Assembly: GCA_963825505.1 (NCBI GenBank)
Contig: CAWGTL010000002.1
Location: 124,001 to 188,000 of the forward strand
DNA from: JBBQSN01 sp963825505
GTDB lineage: Bacteria > Actinomycetota > Actinomycetes > Actinomycetales > CAWJMD01
Direction of reading: 5' to 3'
DNA length: 64,000 nt
Part shown: piece by piece, positions 31,975 through 40,919 of the stretch
Position numbering within the stretch: the first letter of the stretch is position 1
How the letters are laid out: each line of letters begins with the position of its first letter
Notes under the pieces: model-generated
What the model was told of the DNA's origin: nothing
Database searches by the model: none
What the model saw: only the letters and a program-made list of their open reading frames with translations
Position numbers and translations under genes: made by a program

Positions 31975-32874
31975 CTACTTCAGCAGCCGCGACAACCGTC
32001 GGTCGGCGAGCGGCTTGCCGCCGGTCTGGCAGGTGGCGCAGTACTGCAGCGAGGAGTCGGCGAAGGACACCTCGCGCACGGTGTCGCCGCAGACCGGGCA
32101 GGTCTGGCCGGTGCGCCCGTGCACCGCCATGCCCGCCCGCTTGGCGTCCTTGAGCTCGGCGGCCGGCTTGCCGCTGGCGGTGGCCACCGCGCCGTCCAGG
32201 ACGGCGTGCAGGGCCTCGTGCAACCGGTCGACCTGCTCGTCGTCGAGCTTGGCCGCGATGGCGAACGGCGACAGCCTCGCGGCGTGCAGGATCTCGTCGC
32301 TGTAGGCGTTGCCGACGCCCGCCAGCACGCTCTGGTCGCGCAGCAACCCCTTGACCTGCTTGTTCGCGCCCGCCAGCAGCCGTGCCAGCGCGGCGCGGTC
32401 GAAGCCGTCGTCGAGCGGGTCGGGGCCCAGCGAGGAGATCCGCTCGATCTCGGCAGGGTCGCGCACCACGTGCACCGCGAGCCGCTTCTTCGTCCCGGCC
32501 TCGGTGAGGTCGAACCCGGGCAGGCGGTCGGGCTGGACCTTGACGGGGTCGGCGGGGGAGGCGCCGTCGAGGCGCACCCGCAGCGCGATCGGGCTCTTGC
32601 CCGGACGCACCGGCGCGGGCGCGAGGGCGTCGGACCAGCGCAACCAGCCCGCCTTGGACAGGTGGAAGACCAGGTGCAGGCCGCTGACCTCGAGGTCGAC
32701 CCACTTGCCGAACCGGTGGACGCCGGTGACCTCGAGCCCGGCCAGCGCGGTGGGCGGCGGGTCGTAGGTCTTCAGGACGCTGATCGCGCCGACCTCGACC
32801 GCGGCCACCACGGCCCCGACGGCGCGCTCGCGCAGGAAGGCGACCAGGGCCTGCACCTCGGGCAGCTCGGGCAC
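31975..32874 (-). CDS. Fpg/Nei family DNA glycosylase
   Basis: The 299-residue enzyme starts V-P-E-L-P-E-V (GTG 32874), the family N-terminus where Pro2 is the catalytic nucleophile and Glu3 the acid. The helix-two-turn-helix (G-V-G-N-A-Y-S-D-E-I-L-H-A-A-R) is present. A C-terminal zinc finger has C-P-V-C and C-A-T-C. It removes oxidised bases and cuts the abasic site in base-excision repair. The sequence around K-W-V-D-L-E-V and H-L-S-K-A-G-W suggests the actinobacterial Fpg/Nei subgroup and not classical MutM. The start is divergent from the phosphatase gene with a 105-base gap. Confidence 0.9.
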   Translation of the reverse strand: MPELPEVQALVAFLRERAVGAVVAAVEVGAISVLKTYDPPPTALAGLEVTGVHRFGKWVDLEVSGLHLVFHLSKAGWLRWSDALAPAPVRPGKSPIALRVRLDGASPADPVKVQPDRLPGFDLTEAGTKKRLAVHVVRDPAEIERISSLGPDPLDDGFDRAALARLLAGANKQVKGLLRDQSVLAGVGNAYSDEILHAARLSPFAIAAKLDDEQVDRLHEALHAVLDGAVATASGKPAAELKDAKRAGMAVHGRTGQTCPVCGDTVREVSFADSSLQYCATCQTGGKPLADRRLSRLLK

Positions 32875-32979
32875 GGCACGAACTGTAGCCGCGGGCGGCG
32901 ACGGCGGCCGGGGACCGGACAGGTGAACCACCGGGGACGCAGCACGCACAGACCCCCCGGGGTTTGACAGTCTTGCCCC

Positions 32980-34143
32980 ATGTCCGAGACCCGGCGGCCG
33001 AGCCGATTCGACGGCCCGGTACCGGGCGTCGTCGTGGCGCTCGTCGTCCTGGCGGCGCTCGTCGCGGGTGAGCTGACCGAGGGCCCGGCCCTGCAGTGGG
33101 TGGGCGCGCTCACCGCGGTGCCGCTGGTCGCCGGGTCGCTGACCAAGCCGCTGCCCACCGCCCTCGTCGGGCTGGTGAGCACCCTGGCCGCCATCTGGCT
33201 CGGGTACGCGCAGGAGGCCGCCGACGGCACCGACGACCTCGCCACGAGCCCGGGACAGCTGACCCGGCTCGGGCTGATCGCGATGGCGGCGATCGGGGCG
33301 GTGCTCGTGGCGTACGCCCGGGAGTCGCGGCTGGAGGCGCTCAGCACCATGTCGAGCGTCGCCGACGCCGCCCAGGGCGCGTTGATGCGCCCGATCCCGG
33401 ACATGGTCGGCGGGCTGCAGTGCACGACGCTCTACCAGTCGGCCACCAGCACCGCCCGGATCGGCGGCGACCTGATGGAGGTGGTGGCCACCCCCTACGG
33501 CACCCGCGTCCTGATCGGCGACGTGCAGGGCAAGGGCATGGACGCCGTCCGGATGGCCGGGGTGGTCCTCGGCGCGTTCCGCGAGATCGCCCACACCGAG
33601 CCGACGCTGTCCGGGCTGGCCGTGGCCCTGAACCGCTCGGTCGAGCGCGACGCCCGGCCGGAGGAGTTCGTCACCGTCGGCCTGCTGCAGCTGCAGCCGG
33701 ACGGCGACGTGCAGGTCGTCACCTGCGGTCACCCGGCGCCGCTGGTGGTGCGGCCCGACGGGCGCCCGGCCACCGAGCTGGACTCCGACCCGGCCCCGCC
33801 GCTCGGCATGCTCGGTGCCCCGCCGCGCAGCACCTTCCACCGGCTCGACCGCCGGCAGCGGCTGGTGCTCGTCACCGACGGCCTGCTCGAGGCGCGCAGC
33901 CGCAGGCGGTGGTGGATGCGCGGACCGCTCGGCCACCGCGGCGGCGAGTTCTTCCCCGCCCTCGAACGGGTCGGGCTCGAGCTGAGCAAGGGACCGGCCG
34001 AGGGCGGCCTGCAGCGGCTGCGCGAGCAGGTCGAGGAGTGGACCGGCGGTGGCCGGGGAGACGACATGGCCATGCTCGTGCTCGAGCTGGCCTACCGTCC
34101 GCCGGCCACGCCCAGACGCTCCAGCGCCCAGGCCATCTCGTAG
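32980..34143 (+). CDS. Membrane SpoIIE-type PP2C phosphatase
   Basis: The 387-residue protein has three or four membrane helices in the first 110 residues. A cytoplasmic SpoIIE/PP2C domain follows from about residue 130, with I-G-G-D-L-M-E-V, V-L-I-G-D-V-Q-G-K-G-M-D-A, V-T-C-G-H-P-A-P and L-V-T-D-G-L-L-E-A-R as metal-binding blocks. Such phosphatases dephosphorylate anti-anti-sigma proteins in partner-switching pathways. No sensor PAS or GAF domain is present, so the membrane part may sense. No STAS gene is nearby; the RsbW-like gene at 3.6 kb is one possible pathway partner. The 3' end overlaps the convergent oligopeptidase gene by 52 bases. Confidence 0.85.
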   Translation: MSETRRPSRFDGPVPGVVVALVVLAALVAGELTEGPALQWVGALTAVPLVAGSLTKPLPTALVGLVSTLAAIWLGYAQEAADGTDDLATSPGQLTRLGLIAMAAIGAVLVAYARESRLEALSTMSSVADAAQGALMRPIPDMVGGLQCTTLYQSATSTARIGGDLMEVVATPYGTRVLIGDVQGKGMDAVRMAGVVLGAFREIAHTEPTLSGLAVALNRSVERDARPEEFVTVGLLQLQPDGDVQVVTCGHPAPLVVRPDGRPATELDSDPAPPLGMLGAPPRSTFHRLDRRQRLVLVTDGLLEARSRRRWWMRGPLGHRGGEFFPALERVGLELSKGPAEGGLQRLREQVEEWTGGGRGDDMAMLVLELAYRPPATPRRSSAQAIS

Positions 34144-36230
34144 GCGCGCTCCTTCCACGTCTCGTACCGCCCGCTCACCCCGCCGTGCCCGCCGTCCATG
34201 ACGGTCTTCAGCAGGTACGGGCCACCGCCCGGCGCCACCTCGCGCAACCGGGCCACCCACTTCGCCGGCTCGACGAACAGCACGCGGGTGTCGTGCAGGC
34301 TGGTGAGCGCCAGCACCGGCGGGTACGCCACGTCGGCGACGTTCTCGTAGGGGGAGTAGCCCTTCATGTAGGCGTACACCTCGGCGTCGTGCAGCGGGTC
34401 GCCCCACTCCTCCCACTCGATCACCGTCAGCGGCAGCGACGGGTCGAGGATCGTGGTGAGCGCGTCGACGAACGGCACCTGGGCCACGACGCCGGCGAAC
34501 AGGTCGGGCGCGAGGTTGAGGGCGGCGCCGACGAGCAGGCCGCCCGCCGAGCCGCCCATGGCCACGACCCGGTCCGGGTGCGCCCAGCCGGACGCGACGA
34601 GGTGGCGGCCGGCGTCGACGAAGTCGGTGAACGTGTTGACCTTGCGCGTCATCTTGCCGTGGTCGTACCAGGACCGGCCCAGCTCGCCGCCGCCGCGGAC
34701 GTGGGCCACGGCGAACACCACGCCGCGGTCGAGCAGCGACAGGCGGGGGACGGTGAACGCCGGGTCGATGCTGTGCTCGTACGAGCCGTACCCGTACAGC
34801 AGCACCGGCGCGGTGCCGTCGCGCGGCGTTCCGCGCCGGCACACGACCGACACCGGCACCTGGGTGCCGTCGGCGGCCGCGGCCCACTCGCGGTGCTGCT
34901 CGTAGTCGGCGCTGTCGAACCCGCCGAGCACCGGGGTCCGCTTGCGCAGCAACAGCTCTCGGCTGGTGAGGTCGACGTCGTAGACCGTCGGAGGGGTGAC
35001 GAACGAGGCGTACCCGACGCGCAGGACGGGCGCGGCGGAGTCGGACACGCTGCCGATCTCGCTGGTGAAGAGGGTCTCGTCGAAGGGCACCTCCCAGGGC
35101 TCGCCCACGGCGCCGTCCTCGATGGGGAGGACCACGACCCGGGTGAGCGCGTCGCGGCGCACCTGCAGAACCACCGCGCGGTCGAGCCCGACGGCTCCCA
35201 CCACGCGACGGCCGGGCTCGTGCGGCACGAGCACCTCCCAGTGCGACGGGTCGTCGTCCCCGACGTCGGCGAGGGCCACCGCGAAGTCCTGCGCGCCGTC
35301 GTTGTGCGTGACCACGAACCGGTCGCGACCGCCGACGACCACGTGGTCGACGTCGTACTCGACGCCGTCACGCCGGGCCGCCACCAGCACGGGCTCGGCG
35401 GCGGGGTCGTGCAGGTCGAGCGCGCGCACCTCGCTGGTGGTGCGGGACGCCGCACCGACCAGCAGGTAGCGGTCGCTCGTCGTGGTCTCCACGCCGACCC
35501 AGAACCGCTCGTCCGGCTCGGTGTGCACGACGGCGTCGTCGCCCGCCGCGGTGCCCAGCACGTGCCGCCGCACCTGGAACGGCCGCCACGCGTCGTCGAC
35601 GACGGTGTAGTACAGCGCGCCCGAGTCGCCGCTCCAGGAGGCGCCGTAGAAGACGCCCGGCACCTCGTCGGCGAGCACCTCGCCGGTGCGCAGGTCCTTG
35701 ACCCGCAGCGTGAACCGCTCGTCACCCTGCAGGTCGACCGAGTACGCGAGCAGGTGGTCGTCAGGGCTCACCGACAGCGCGCCGAGCGCGAAGAACGCGT
35801 GCCCCTCGGCCTCGGCGTTGCCGTCGACGAGCACCTCCTCGCCGGACGCGGGGACGCCGGGCTCGATCGACGGCGGCGTCCAGCCTGCGGGGTCCTCGAC
35901 CGGACCCTCGGCGGGGCAGCGGCAGCTCACCGTGTACTGGCTGCCCTCCGTCGTGCGCGAGTAGTACCACCAGGCGCCGCGGCGCGACGGCACCGACAGG
36001 TCGGTCTGCTGCGTGCGTGCCACGATCTCGTCGTAGATCGTCCCGCGCAGACCCTCGAGGTGCGCGGTCTGCGCTGCGGCGTAGGCGTTCTCGGCCTCGA
36101 GGTGCGCGATCACCGCGGGGTCGGCCGGGTCGCGCAGCCACTCGTAGGGGTCGACGACGTCGTCGCCGTGGTGGCTGCGGACGGTGTCGACCCGGGCGGC
36201 GGCCGGGGCGGAGGGGGTGGCGTCGGTCAC
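34092..36230 (-). CDS. ptrB: Oligopeptidase B-like S9 family serine peptidase
   Basis: The 712-residue enzyme has an N-terminal beta-propeller (residues 70-430) and a C-terminal alpha/beta hydrolase. The catalytic Ser lies in G-G-S-A-G-G (about residue 557), the Asp in L-H-D-T-R-V-L (about 646) and the His in D-G-G-H-G-G (about 680). Oligopeptidase B cuts short peptides after Arg or Lys in the cytoplasm. The N-terminal D-P-Y-E-W-L-R-D and the Y-Y-S-R-T-T-E-G-S-Q-Y segments are family hallmarks. The start is GTG 36230. It is a single gene. Confidence 0.9.
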   Translation of the reverse strand: MTDATPSAPAAARVDTVRSHHGDDVVDPYEWLRDPADPAVIAHLEAENAYAAAQTAHLEGLRGTIYDEIVARTQQTDLSVPSRRGAWWYYSRTTEGSQYTVSCRCPAEGPVEDPAGWTPPSIEPGVPASGEEVLVDGNAEAEGHAFFALGALSVSPDDHLLAYSVDLQGDERFTLRVKDLRTGEVLADEVPGVFYGASWSGDSGALYYTVVDDAWRPFQVRRHVLGTAAGDDAVVHTEPDERFWVGVETTTSDRYLLVGAASRTTSEVRALDLHDPAAEPVLVAARRDGVEYDVDHVVVGGRDRFVVTHNDGAQDFAVALADVGDDDPSHWEVLVPHEPGRRVVGAVGLDRAVVLQVRRDALTRVVVLPIEDGAVGEPWEVPFDETLFTSEIGSVSDSAAPVLRVGYASFVTPPTVYDVDLTSRELLLRKRTPVLGGFDSADYEQHREWAAAADGTQVPVSVVCRRGTPRDGTAPVLLYGYGSYEHSIDPAFTVPRLSLLDRGVVFAVAHVRGGGELGRSWYDHGKMTRKVNTFTDFVDAGRHLVASGWAHPDRVVAMGGSAGGLLVGAALNLAPDLFAGVVAQVPFVDALTTILDPSLPLTVIEWEEWGDPLHDAEVYAYMKGYSPYENVADVAYPPVLALTSLHDTRVLFVEPAKWVARLREVAPGGGPYLLKTVMDGGHGGVSGRYETWKERAYEMAWALERLGVAGGR

Positions 36231-36261
36231 TCGCCGAGCCTACGGGCCGGGGCGGCCGGCA

Positions 36262-37500
36262 TCAGTACGGCAGGTAGAACATCAGCAGGTCCGACGACAG
36301 GGGCGGGAACAGGACCTCGAACCACTCGGCGTCGCCGCCGGGGTAGACGTCCGGCCGCGCCCGCTTGAGGCCGTCCATGCCGAGCGGACCGAGCAGGAGC
36401 GCCGCCAGGAAGTCCGGCGCGCAACCGAGGCCCTTCGCGGAGCCGGGAGCCTGCATCGCGCCACCCACGGCGACAGGGCCGAAGCCGTTCTCCTGCAACG
36501 GCATCCGGTAGTGCGCCGCGAAGGTCGAGATCACCAGGTCACGGCCCGACCGGTCCAGGCCGCTCGCCACGTGGCGCTCCCACAGCACCGGACGCAGGGC
36601 GTCGAGGACGGCGGCCGGGTCCGGCAGCCGCACGTAGTACTGCTCGGCGAGCGGTGACGGCTCCCCGTAGAGGGACGCGCAGACCTCGTCGACCGCGCCG
36701 GGGCGCCGCTGCACCTGCAGCGGGTCGTCGCCGGCGGTGGCAGCGAGCCCCGCGACCAGGTCGGCCGCGGCGGCGCGGTCGACCGCGGCGGCCTCTGCCA
36801 GCAGCACGCCCTCGTCCGGGTCCGTGGCGCGTCCGGTGGCCACCACCTCGCCGTCGCGCACCACCACCCACACCGTCGTGCCGTCGCGCGCGAGCAGCCA
36901 GCGCCACCGAGGCGTGGAGTGCGGGACGGCGACGTCGACGCCGGCCTGGGCGGCGTCCTGCAGGCGCACGACCGCCGACAGGTCGGCCTCGGTCGCCGGT
37001 CGCAGCGTGCCGGTGCCTGGCGCGTCAGGCACCCCGGTGAGCTCGGGCGCGGGCGGGATGGTGATCGCGTACTCGTAACCGAACAGCCGGTAGAAGTACG
37101 GGATCCCGATCATCACGCCGAGCAGGTGACCGCGCTCGGCGGAGCGCTCGTGGGCCCAGCCCATCAGGGCCCGGACGAGACCGCGCCCCTCGTACGCGGT
37201 GTCGGTGGCGACCAGCTCGACCTGTCCCGCCGGCAGCGTCACCGCGGCGGCCGACCCCGCCCGTCCCACCCGGACCTGCTCGTCCAGGAGGGTGGCGGTG
37301 GAGACCACGCGGTCGCCGTCGACGACCACCGCGCAGGACGACGCGCCCGCGTCGGGGTCCGAGACCACGAGCCGGTGGTCGACGGCGTCGTCCGGCTCCC
37401 CACGCTCGGCCAGCAGCGCGCCGACCTGCTCCAGGTCAACGGGCTGCATCGTGCGCAGGACGAGCCCTCCGGGCAGCGGACGCGGGTCGGCGGAGCTCAT
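36262..37500 (-). CDS. Eis-like GNAT N-acetyltransferase
   Basis: The 412-residue protein has an N-terminal GNAT domain with the acetyl-CoA loop Y-E-G-R-G-L-V-R-A-L near residues 103-112, followed by the tell-tale G-I-P-Y-F-Y-R-L-F-G-Y-E-Y. A second domain and a C-terminal region end in F-Y-L-P-Y, a layout and length similar to Eis-type acetyltransferases, whose C-terminus supplies the catalytic carboxylate. Substrates of that group include aminoglycosides and protein lysines; the substrate here is unknown. No partner gene is evident. Confidence 0.8.
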   Translation of the reverse strand: MSSADPRPLPGGLVLRTMQPVDLEQVGALLAERGEPDDAVDHRLVVSDPDAGASSCAVVVDGDRVVSTATLLDEQVRVGRAGSAAAVTLPAGQVELVATDTAYEGRGLVRALMGWAHERSAERGHLLGVMIGIPYFYRLFGYEYAITIPPAPELTGVPDAPGTGTLRPATEADLSAVVRLQDAAQAGVDVAVPHSTPRWRWLLARDGTTVWVVVRDGEVVATGRATDPDEGVLLAEAAAVDRAAAADLVAGLAATAGDDPLQVQRRPGAVDEVCASLYGEPSPLAEQYYVRLPDPAAVLDALRPVLWERHVASGLDRSGRDLVISTFAAHYRMPLQENGFGPVAVGGAMQAPGSAKGLGCAPDFLAALLLGPLGMDGLKRARPDVYPGGDAEWFEVLFPPLSSDLLMFYLPY

Positions 37501-37542
37501 GGCGCCGATCGTCCTCGGTGAGCCCCGTGCCGGTCGCGCGGA

Positions 37543-37630
37543 TTACAGCCCGAGCCGGTCGGCCGTCGCCACCGCGGCGCGCCGCGTCGGTGCGGCGAGC
37601 TCGGCGAGGATCGCCGAGACGTGGTGGTCA
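37543..37630 (-). pseudogene. C-terminal remnant of a LuxR-family regulator
   Basis: In the gap after the transporter gene, the minus strand (37629 to the TAA at 37543-37545) encodes D-H-H-V-S-A-I-L-A-E-L followed by A-A-P-T-R-R-A-A-V-A-T-A-D-R-L-G-L and stop. This is the recognition-helix end of a LuxR/GerE helix-turn-helix. The rest of the gene is missing; the transporter stop codon overlaps its first base. It is a leftover of a deletion that brought the transporter gene next to it. Confidence 0.65.
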
Positions 37631-38836
37631 GCCGACCGTGCGGCGGGCACCGGCCACCAGTCCGCTGACGGCGAGCACGGCGGCGACCACGGCGAGCAGC
37701 ACCAGCGGGAGCCGCCAGCCGCCGGACGCGTCGTAGGCGACGCCGACGAGCACGGGCGTGCCGGCGGCGAACAGGTAGCCGCCGGTCTGGACGAACCCGG
37801 ACAGGCCGGCGGCCACGTGGTCGTCCCTGGCGCGCAGCACCATGAGGGCGAAGGCCAGGCTGATGCCCGCGCCCTGGCCGAGCCCGACCACCACCGCCCA
37901 CACCGGCCACCAGTGCGGCGCCATCAGGAGGCCGACCAGCGGCACCACCCACGCCGTCCCCACGGCGACGCCGAGCACCCTCTGGTCGTGACCGCGGCGG
38001 CCGGCCCAGCCGATCAGGGCGGGCACCAGCAGGCTGCCGATGATGCCGAAGACCTGCATCACCGACAGGGCGACGCCGGCGTGCGCGCGGTCCAGGGAGA
38101 TCCCTCCCTCGGACGGGTCGGACGCCAGCAGCGACGGCAGCCACGCCGTCATCGAGTAGTAGAGCGCCGACTGCGTGCCGAACAGGACGGTCAGCGCCCA
38201 GGCGGTCCCGTCGCGGCGCAGGGCGAGCGGCGGTCCGGTGGTGGGGGCGGGCGGCGCGCCGTCGCGGCGGTGACGCCGCTGCACCATCAGCCACAGCACG
38301 AGGGCCACGGCGACCAGAGCGACCCACACCAGGAGCCCGACGCGCCAGCCGACCCGGTCCGCCACCGGGGCGGTACCCGCTGCCGCGATCGCGGCGCCGG
38401 CGGTGAGGGCCGCGGTGTAGATGCCGACGACGGCCGGGGAGCGGTCGCCGAAGTCGCGCTTGGCCACCACCGGCACCACGACGTTGCCCACGGTGATCGC
38501 GAGGCCGACGACGACCGTGCCCAGCAGCGCCGGCACCGGCGACGAACCGGGCGCCGAGCGCAGCAGCGTGCCGGCGGCCAGGACGAGCAGGGACAGCACC
38601 ACCGCCCGCTCGGCGCCGACCCGGCGGTAGAGGCCGAGGACGGCGGCCGACGCGAGCGCGAAGCACAGGACCGGCAGCGAGGTGAGCAGCCCGGCGGCGC
38701 CGGGACCGAGACCGAGGTCGGCACGCAGCTCGCCCAGCACCGGCGACACCGCCGCGATCGGCGAGCGGAGCGTGAGGCTGACGGCGACGACGGCCGCCAG
38801 CACCAGTCCGGTGCCGGCGGGGAGCCAGCGTCTCAC
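37628..38836 (-). CDS. MFS transporter, CynX/NimT-like
   Basis: From GTG 38836 the protein has 402 residues with about twelve membrane helices. It starts L-P-A-G-T-G-L-V-L-A-A-V-V-A-V-S-L-T-L-R-S-P-I, the N-terminal signature of the CynX/NimT (cyanate/nitroimidazole) MFS group. The central loop R-R-H-R-R-D-G-A-P-P-A-P separates the two six-helix halves. The start overlaps the stop of the SGNH hydrolase gene by four bases (GTGA), so the two are co-transcribed. The substrate cannot be told. Confidence 0.85.
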   Translation of the reverse strand: MRRWLPAGTGLVLAAVVAVSLTLRSPIAAVSPVLGELRADLGLGPGAAGLLTSLPVLCFALASAAVLGLYRRVGAERAVVLSLLVLAAGTLLRSAPGSSPVPALLGTVVVGLAITVGNVVVPVVAKRDFGDRSPAVVGIYTAALTAGAAIAAAGTAPVADRVGWRVGLLVWVALVAVALVLWLMVQRRHRRDGAPPAPTTGPPLALRRDGTAWALTVLFGTQSALYYSMTAWLPSLLASDPSEGGISLDRAHAGVALSVMQVFGIIGSLLVPALIGWAGRRGHDQRVLGVAVGTAWVVPLVGLLMAPHWWPVWAVVVGLGQGAGISLAFALMVLRARDDHVAAGLSGFVQTGGYLFAAGTPVLVGVAYDASGGWRLPLVLLAVVAAVLAVSGLVAGARRTVG

Positions 38837-39645
38837 CGGGGGTCGAACCCGGGCCTCTTGGGCTGCACGGCGTCGCCGGAGGAGCGACCGCGCACCCGGC
38901 GCCGCACCCACGGACCGGCGTGCTCGCGGGCCCAGGCGGCGTTGGCCCTCAGGCCGAGCCGGAACGGCGGCAGGTCCTGGCCCAGCGGCGCCCGCCAGGG
39001 GGCGTCGGCCAGGTCGGTGGTGCCGGTGAGGGTGGCGTACGCCTCCGCGGCGACCCGGGTGTGGCCCTCGGTGGTCAGGTGGATCCGGTCCGCGGACCAC
39101 AGCCGCCCGTCGCGCAGCACCCGCATGCCCCACTGGTCGACGAGGTACGCGCCGTGACTGCGCGCGATCGTCCCGAGATTGGCGGCGTAGACGGCGGCGC
39201 GACCGCGGGTGCGCCGGATCACCGGGGCGTCGCGCGGGTCCACCGGCGTGAACAGCAGGACGTCGGCGCCGGTGGCACGGATCCGGACCACGGCGTCCTC
39301 GAGCCGCGCGCTGAGGGCGTCGACGTCGGCGCGCGGTCGCAGGATGTCGTTCCCCCCGCCCACCATGCTCACGAGGTCGGGCTGGAGGGCGAGCGCGGCG
39401 TCGACCTGGGGACCGGCGATGTCGGCGAGCAGGCGCCCGCGCACGGCGAGGTTCGCGTACGCGAACGCCTCCCCGGCGGTCTCGGCGTCCGCCGCCAGCA
39501 GGGCCGCGAGCCGGTCGGCCCAACCGGAGAACCGGTCGGGTGTGGCCACGCCGGAGTGGTCCACCGGCTCGTCGTCGTTGAGGCCCTCGGTGAAGGAGTC
39601 GCCGATCGCGACGTACCGGGTCCAGCGGGAGGGGGCGGCGGTCAC
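38833..39645 (-). CDS. SGNH/GDSL-family hydrolase
   Basis: The 270-residue protein (GTG 39645 chosen; further upstream the frame is not family-like) contains block I A-I-G-D-S-F-T-E-G with the catalytic Ser. Block III is G-G-G-N-D-I-L, and block V D-R-I-H-L-T-T-E-G-H carries Asp and His. No signal peptide is seen, so it acts inside the cell. Family members are esterases or acyl hydrolases. The C-terminal 40 residues are basic. It is the first gene of a two-gene unit with the MFS transporter. Confidence 0.85.
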   Translation of the reverse strand: MTAAPSRWTRYVAIGDSFTEGLNDDEPVDHSGVATPDRFSGWADRLAALLAADAETAGEAFAYANLAVRGRLLADIAGPQVDAALALQPDLVSMVGGGNDILRPRADVDALSARLEDAVVRIRATGADVLLFTPVDPRDAPVIRRTRGRAAVYAANLGTIARSHGAYLVDQWGMRVLRDGRLWSADRIHLTTEGHTRVAAEAYATLTGTTDLADAPWRAPLGQDLPPFRLGLRANAAWAREHAGPWVRRRVRGRSSGDAVQPKRPGFDPR

Positions 39646-39767
39646 CTCGTCATGCTCGCACCGTGCCCCGGGCCCCTCCACGCGAGGTGCCCCTCCACCG
39701 CCCGCGCCGACGCGCCGCGCAGGTGCGGTCCGGTGCGATGTCTGCCGGTGCCCGTTTCGTCGGGACT

Positions 39768-39819
39768 GTCGACGCCCTCGGCGAACTCCGTCGACGCTGT
39801 CGGTGGCAGGGCCTACGGT
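39768..39819 (+). promoter_or_regulatory. Direct repeats and possible -10 box upstream of the ABC exporter
   Basis: GTCGACGC occurs at 39768-39775 and again at 39790-39797, 22 bases apart (about two helical turns). A TACGGT hexamer lies at 39814-39819. The exporter GTG is at 39934. The arrangement would suit an operator plus promoter, but the match is short and unproven. The remainder of the 39646-39933 gap shows nothing else. Confidence 0.25.
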
Positions 39820-39933
39820 CGGCGATGAGTTCCGGCAGGGGCGCCGGTCTCACCCCCGGGCAGCGGCGACGCTGCTGCCTGCCACGGCGCCCGCGGGCAT
39901 CCGAGCAGTCGCACGAGGAGAGGGAGCACCCCG

Positions 39934-40917
39934 GTGATCACCGCACGCGGACTGGTCCAGACGTTCCACACCCGGCAGGGCCGGGAGAAGGTCGACGTGC
40001 AGGCGGTCAAGGGCGTCGACCTCGACGTCGCCGAGGGCGAGATCGTGTCCTTCCTCGGCCCGAACGGCGCCGGGAAGACCACGACCCTGCGGATGCTCAC
40101 CACCCTGCTGAAGCCCACCGCCGGCACCGCCACGGTCAACGGCTTCGACGTCGTCAAGGAGTCGGTGCAGGTTCGCCGCAGCATCGGCTACGTCTCCCAG
40201 TCCGGCTCCACCGGGCAGGTCGCCCGAGCGGGCGAGGAGATCATGGACCACGGGATGCTCTACGGGATCTCGGCCGCGCAGGCCGAGACGCGGGGCAAGG
40301 AGCTGTTCGAGCAGCTCGCGCTCGACGGCCTGTGGGAGCGGCAGCCCAAGTCGATGTCCGGCGGTCAGCGGCGCCGGCTCGACATCGCGATGGGTCTGAT
40401 CCACGACCCGACCCTGGTCTTCCTCGACGAGCCGACCACCGGCCTGGACCCCCAGGCCCGGGCGAACCTGTGGACGCACATCGCCGACCTGCGCACCAAG
40501 CGGGGCGCCACGGTCTTCCTCACCACGCACTACCTCGACGAGGCCGACGCGCTCAGCGACCGCGTGATCGTCATCGACCACGGCGAGATCATCGCCTCGG
40601 ACAGCCCGGACGCCCTCAAGGACAACGTGTCCGGCGACCTGGTCGAGCTCGACGTCGTCGACGCCGACAAGGTCGCGACCGCGGCGCAGAAGCTCGAGTC
40701 GCTGGCACGCGACCGGGCCGACGGCAACGGCAAGGACGTCGAGGTCGACGGTCTCCACGTCAGCGCCCGCGTGCCGCACGCCAGCTCGCGCATCCAGGGC
40801 CTGCTGCGCGAGCTCGACTCCTCCGGCATCGAGCTCGCCCACGTGCAGGTGCGCCGGCCCACCCTCGACGACGTCTTCCTGACCCTCACCGGTCGTTCGC
40901 TGCGAGAAGGAGAGTGA
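39934..40917 (+). CDS. ABC exporter ATPase, DrrA-like
   Basis: The 327-residue ATPase has Walker A G-P-N-G-A-G-K-T-T, signature M-S-G-G-Q-R-R-R, Walker B L-V-F-L-D-E-P-T-T-G-L-D-P and switch His in T-T-H-Y-L. The C-terminal extension (S-S-G-I-E-L-A-H-V-Q-V-R-R-P-T-L-D-D-V-F-L-T-L-T-G split over residues 295-320) is the DrrA/CcmA type of the daunorubicin-resistance family. It works as a dimer with the permease encoded two bases downstream to export a hydrophobic compound or antibiotic. The start is GTG 39934 behind GAGGAGAGGGAG. Confidence 0.9.
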   Translation: MITARGLVQTFHTRQGREKVDVQAVKGVDLDVAEGEIVSFLGPNGAGKTTTLRMLTTLLKPTAGTATVNGFDVVKESVQVRRSIGYVSQSGSTGQVARAGEEIMDHGMLYGISAAQAETRGKELFEQLALDGLWERQPKSMSGGQRRRLDIAMGLIHDPTLVFLDEPTTGLDPQARANLWTHIADLRTKRGATVFLTTHYLDEADALSDRVIVIDHGEIIASDSPDALKDNVSGDLVELDVVDADKVATAAQKLESLARDRADGNGKDVEVDGLHVSARVPHASSRIQGLLRELDSSGIELAHVQVRRPTLDDVFLTLTGRSLREGE

Positions 40918-40919
40918 CC

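Noticed and set aside
33495..34073. Minus-strand frames inside the SpoIIE-type phosphatase gene
   Set aside because: Antisense shadows of a gene whose metal-binding motifs are complete.
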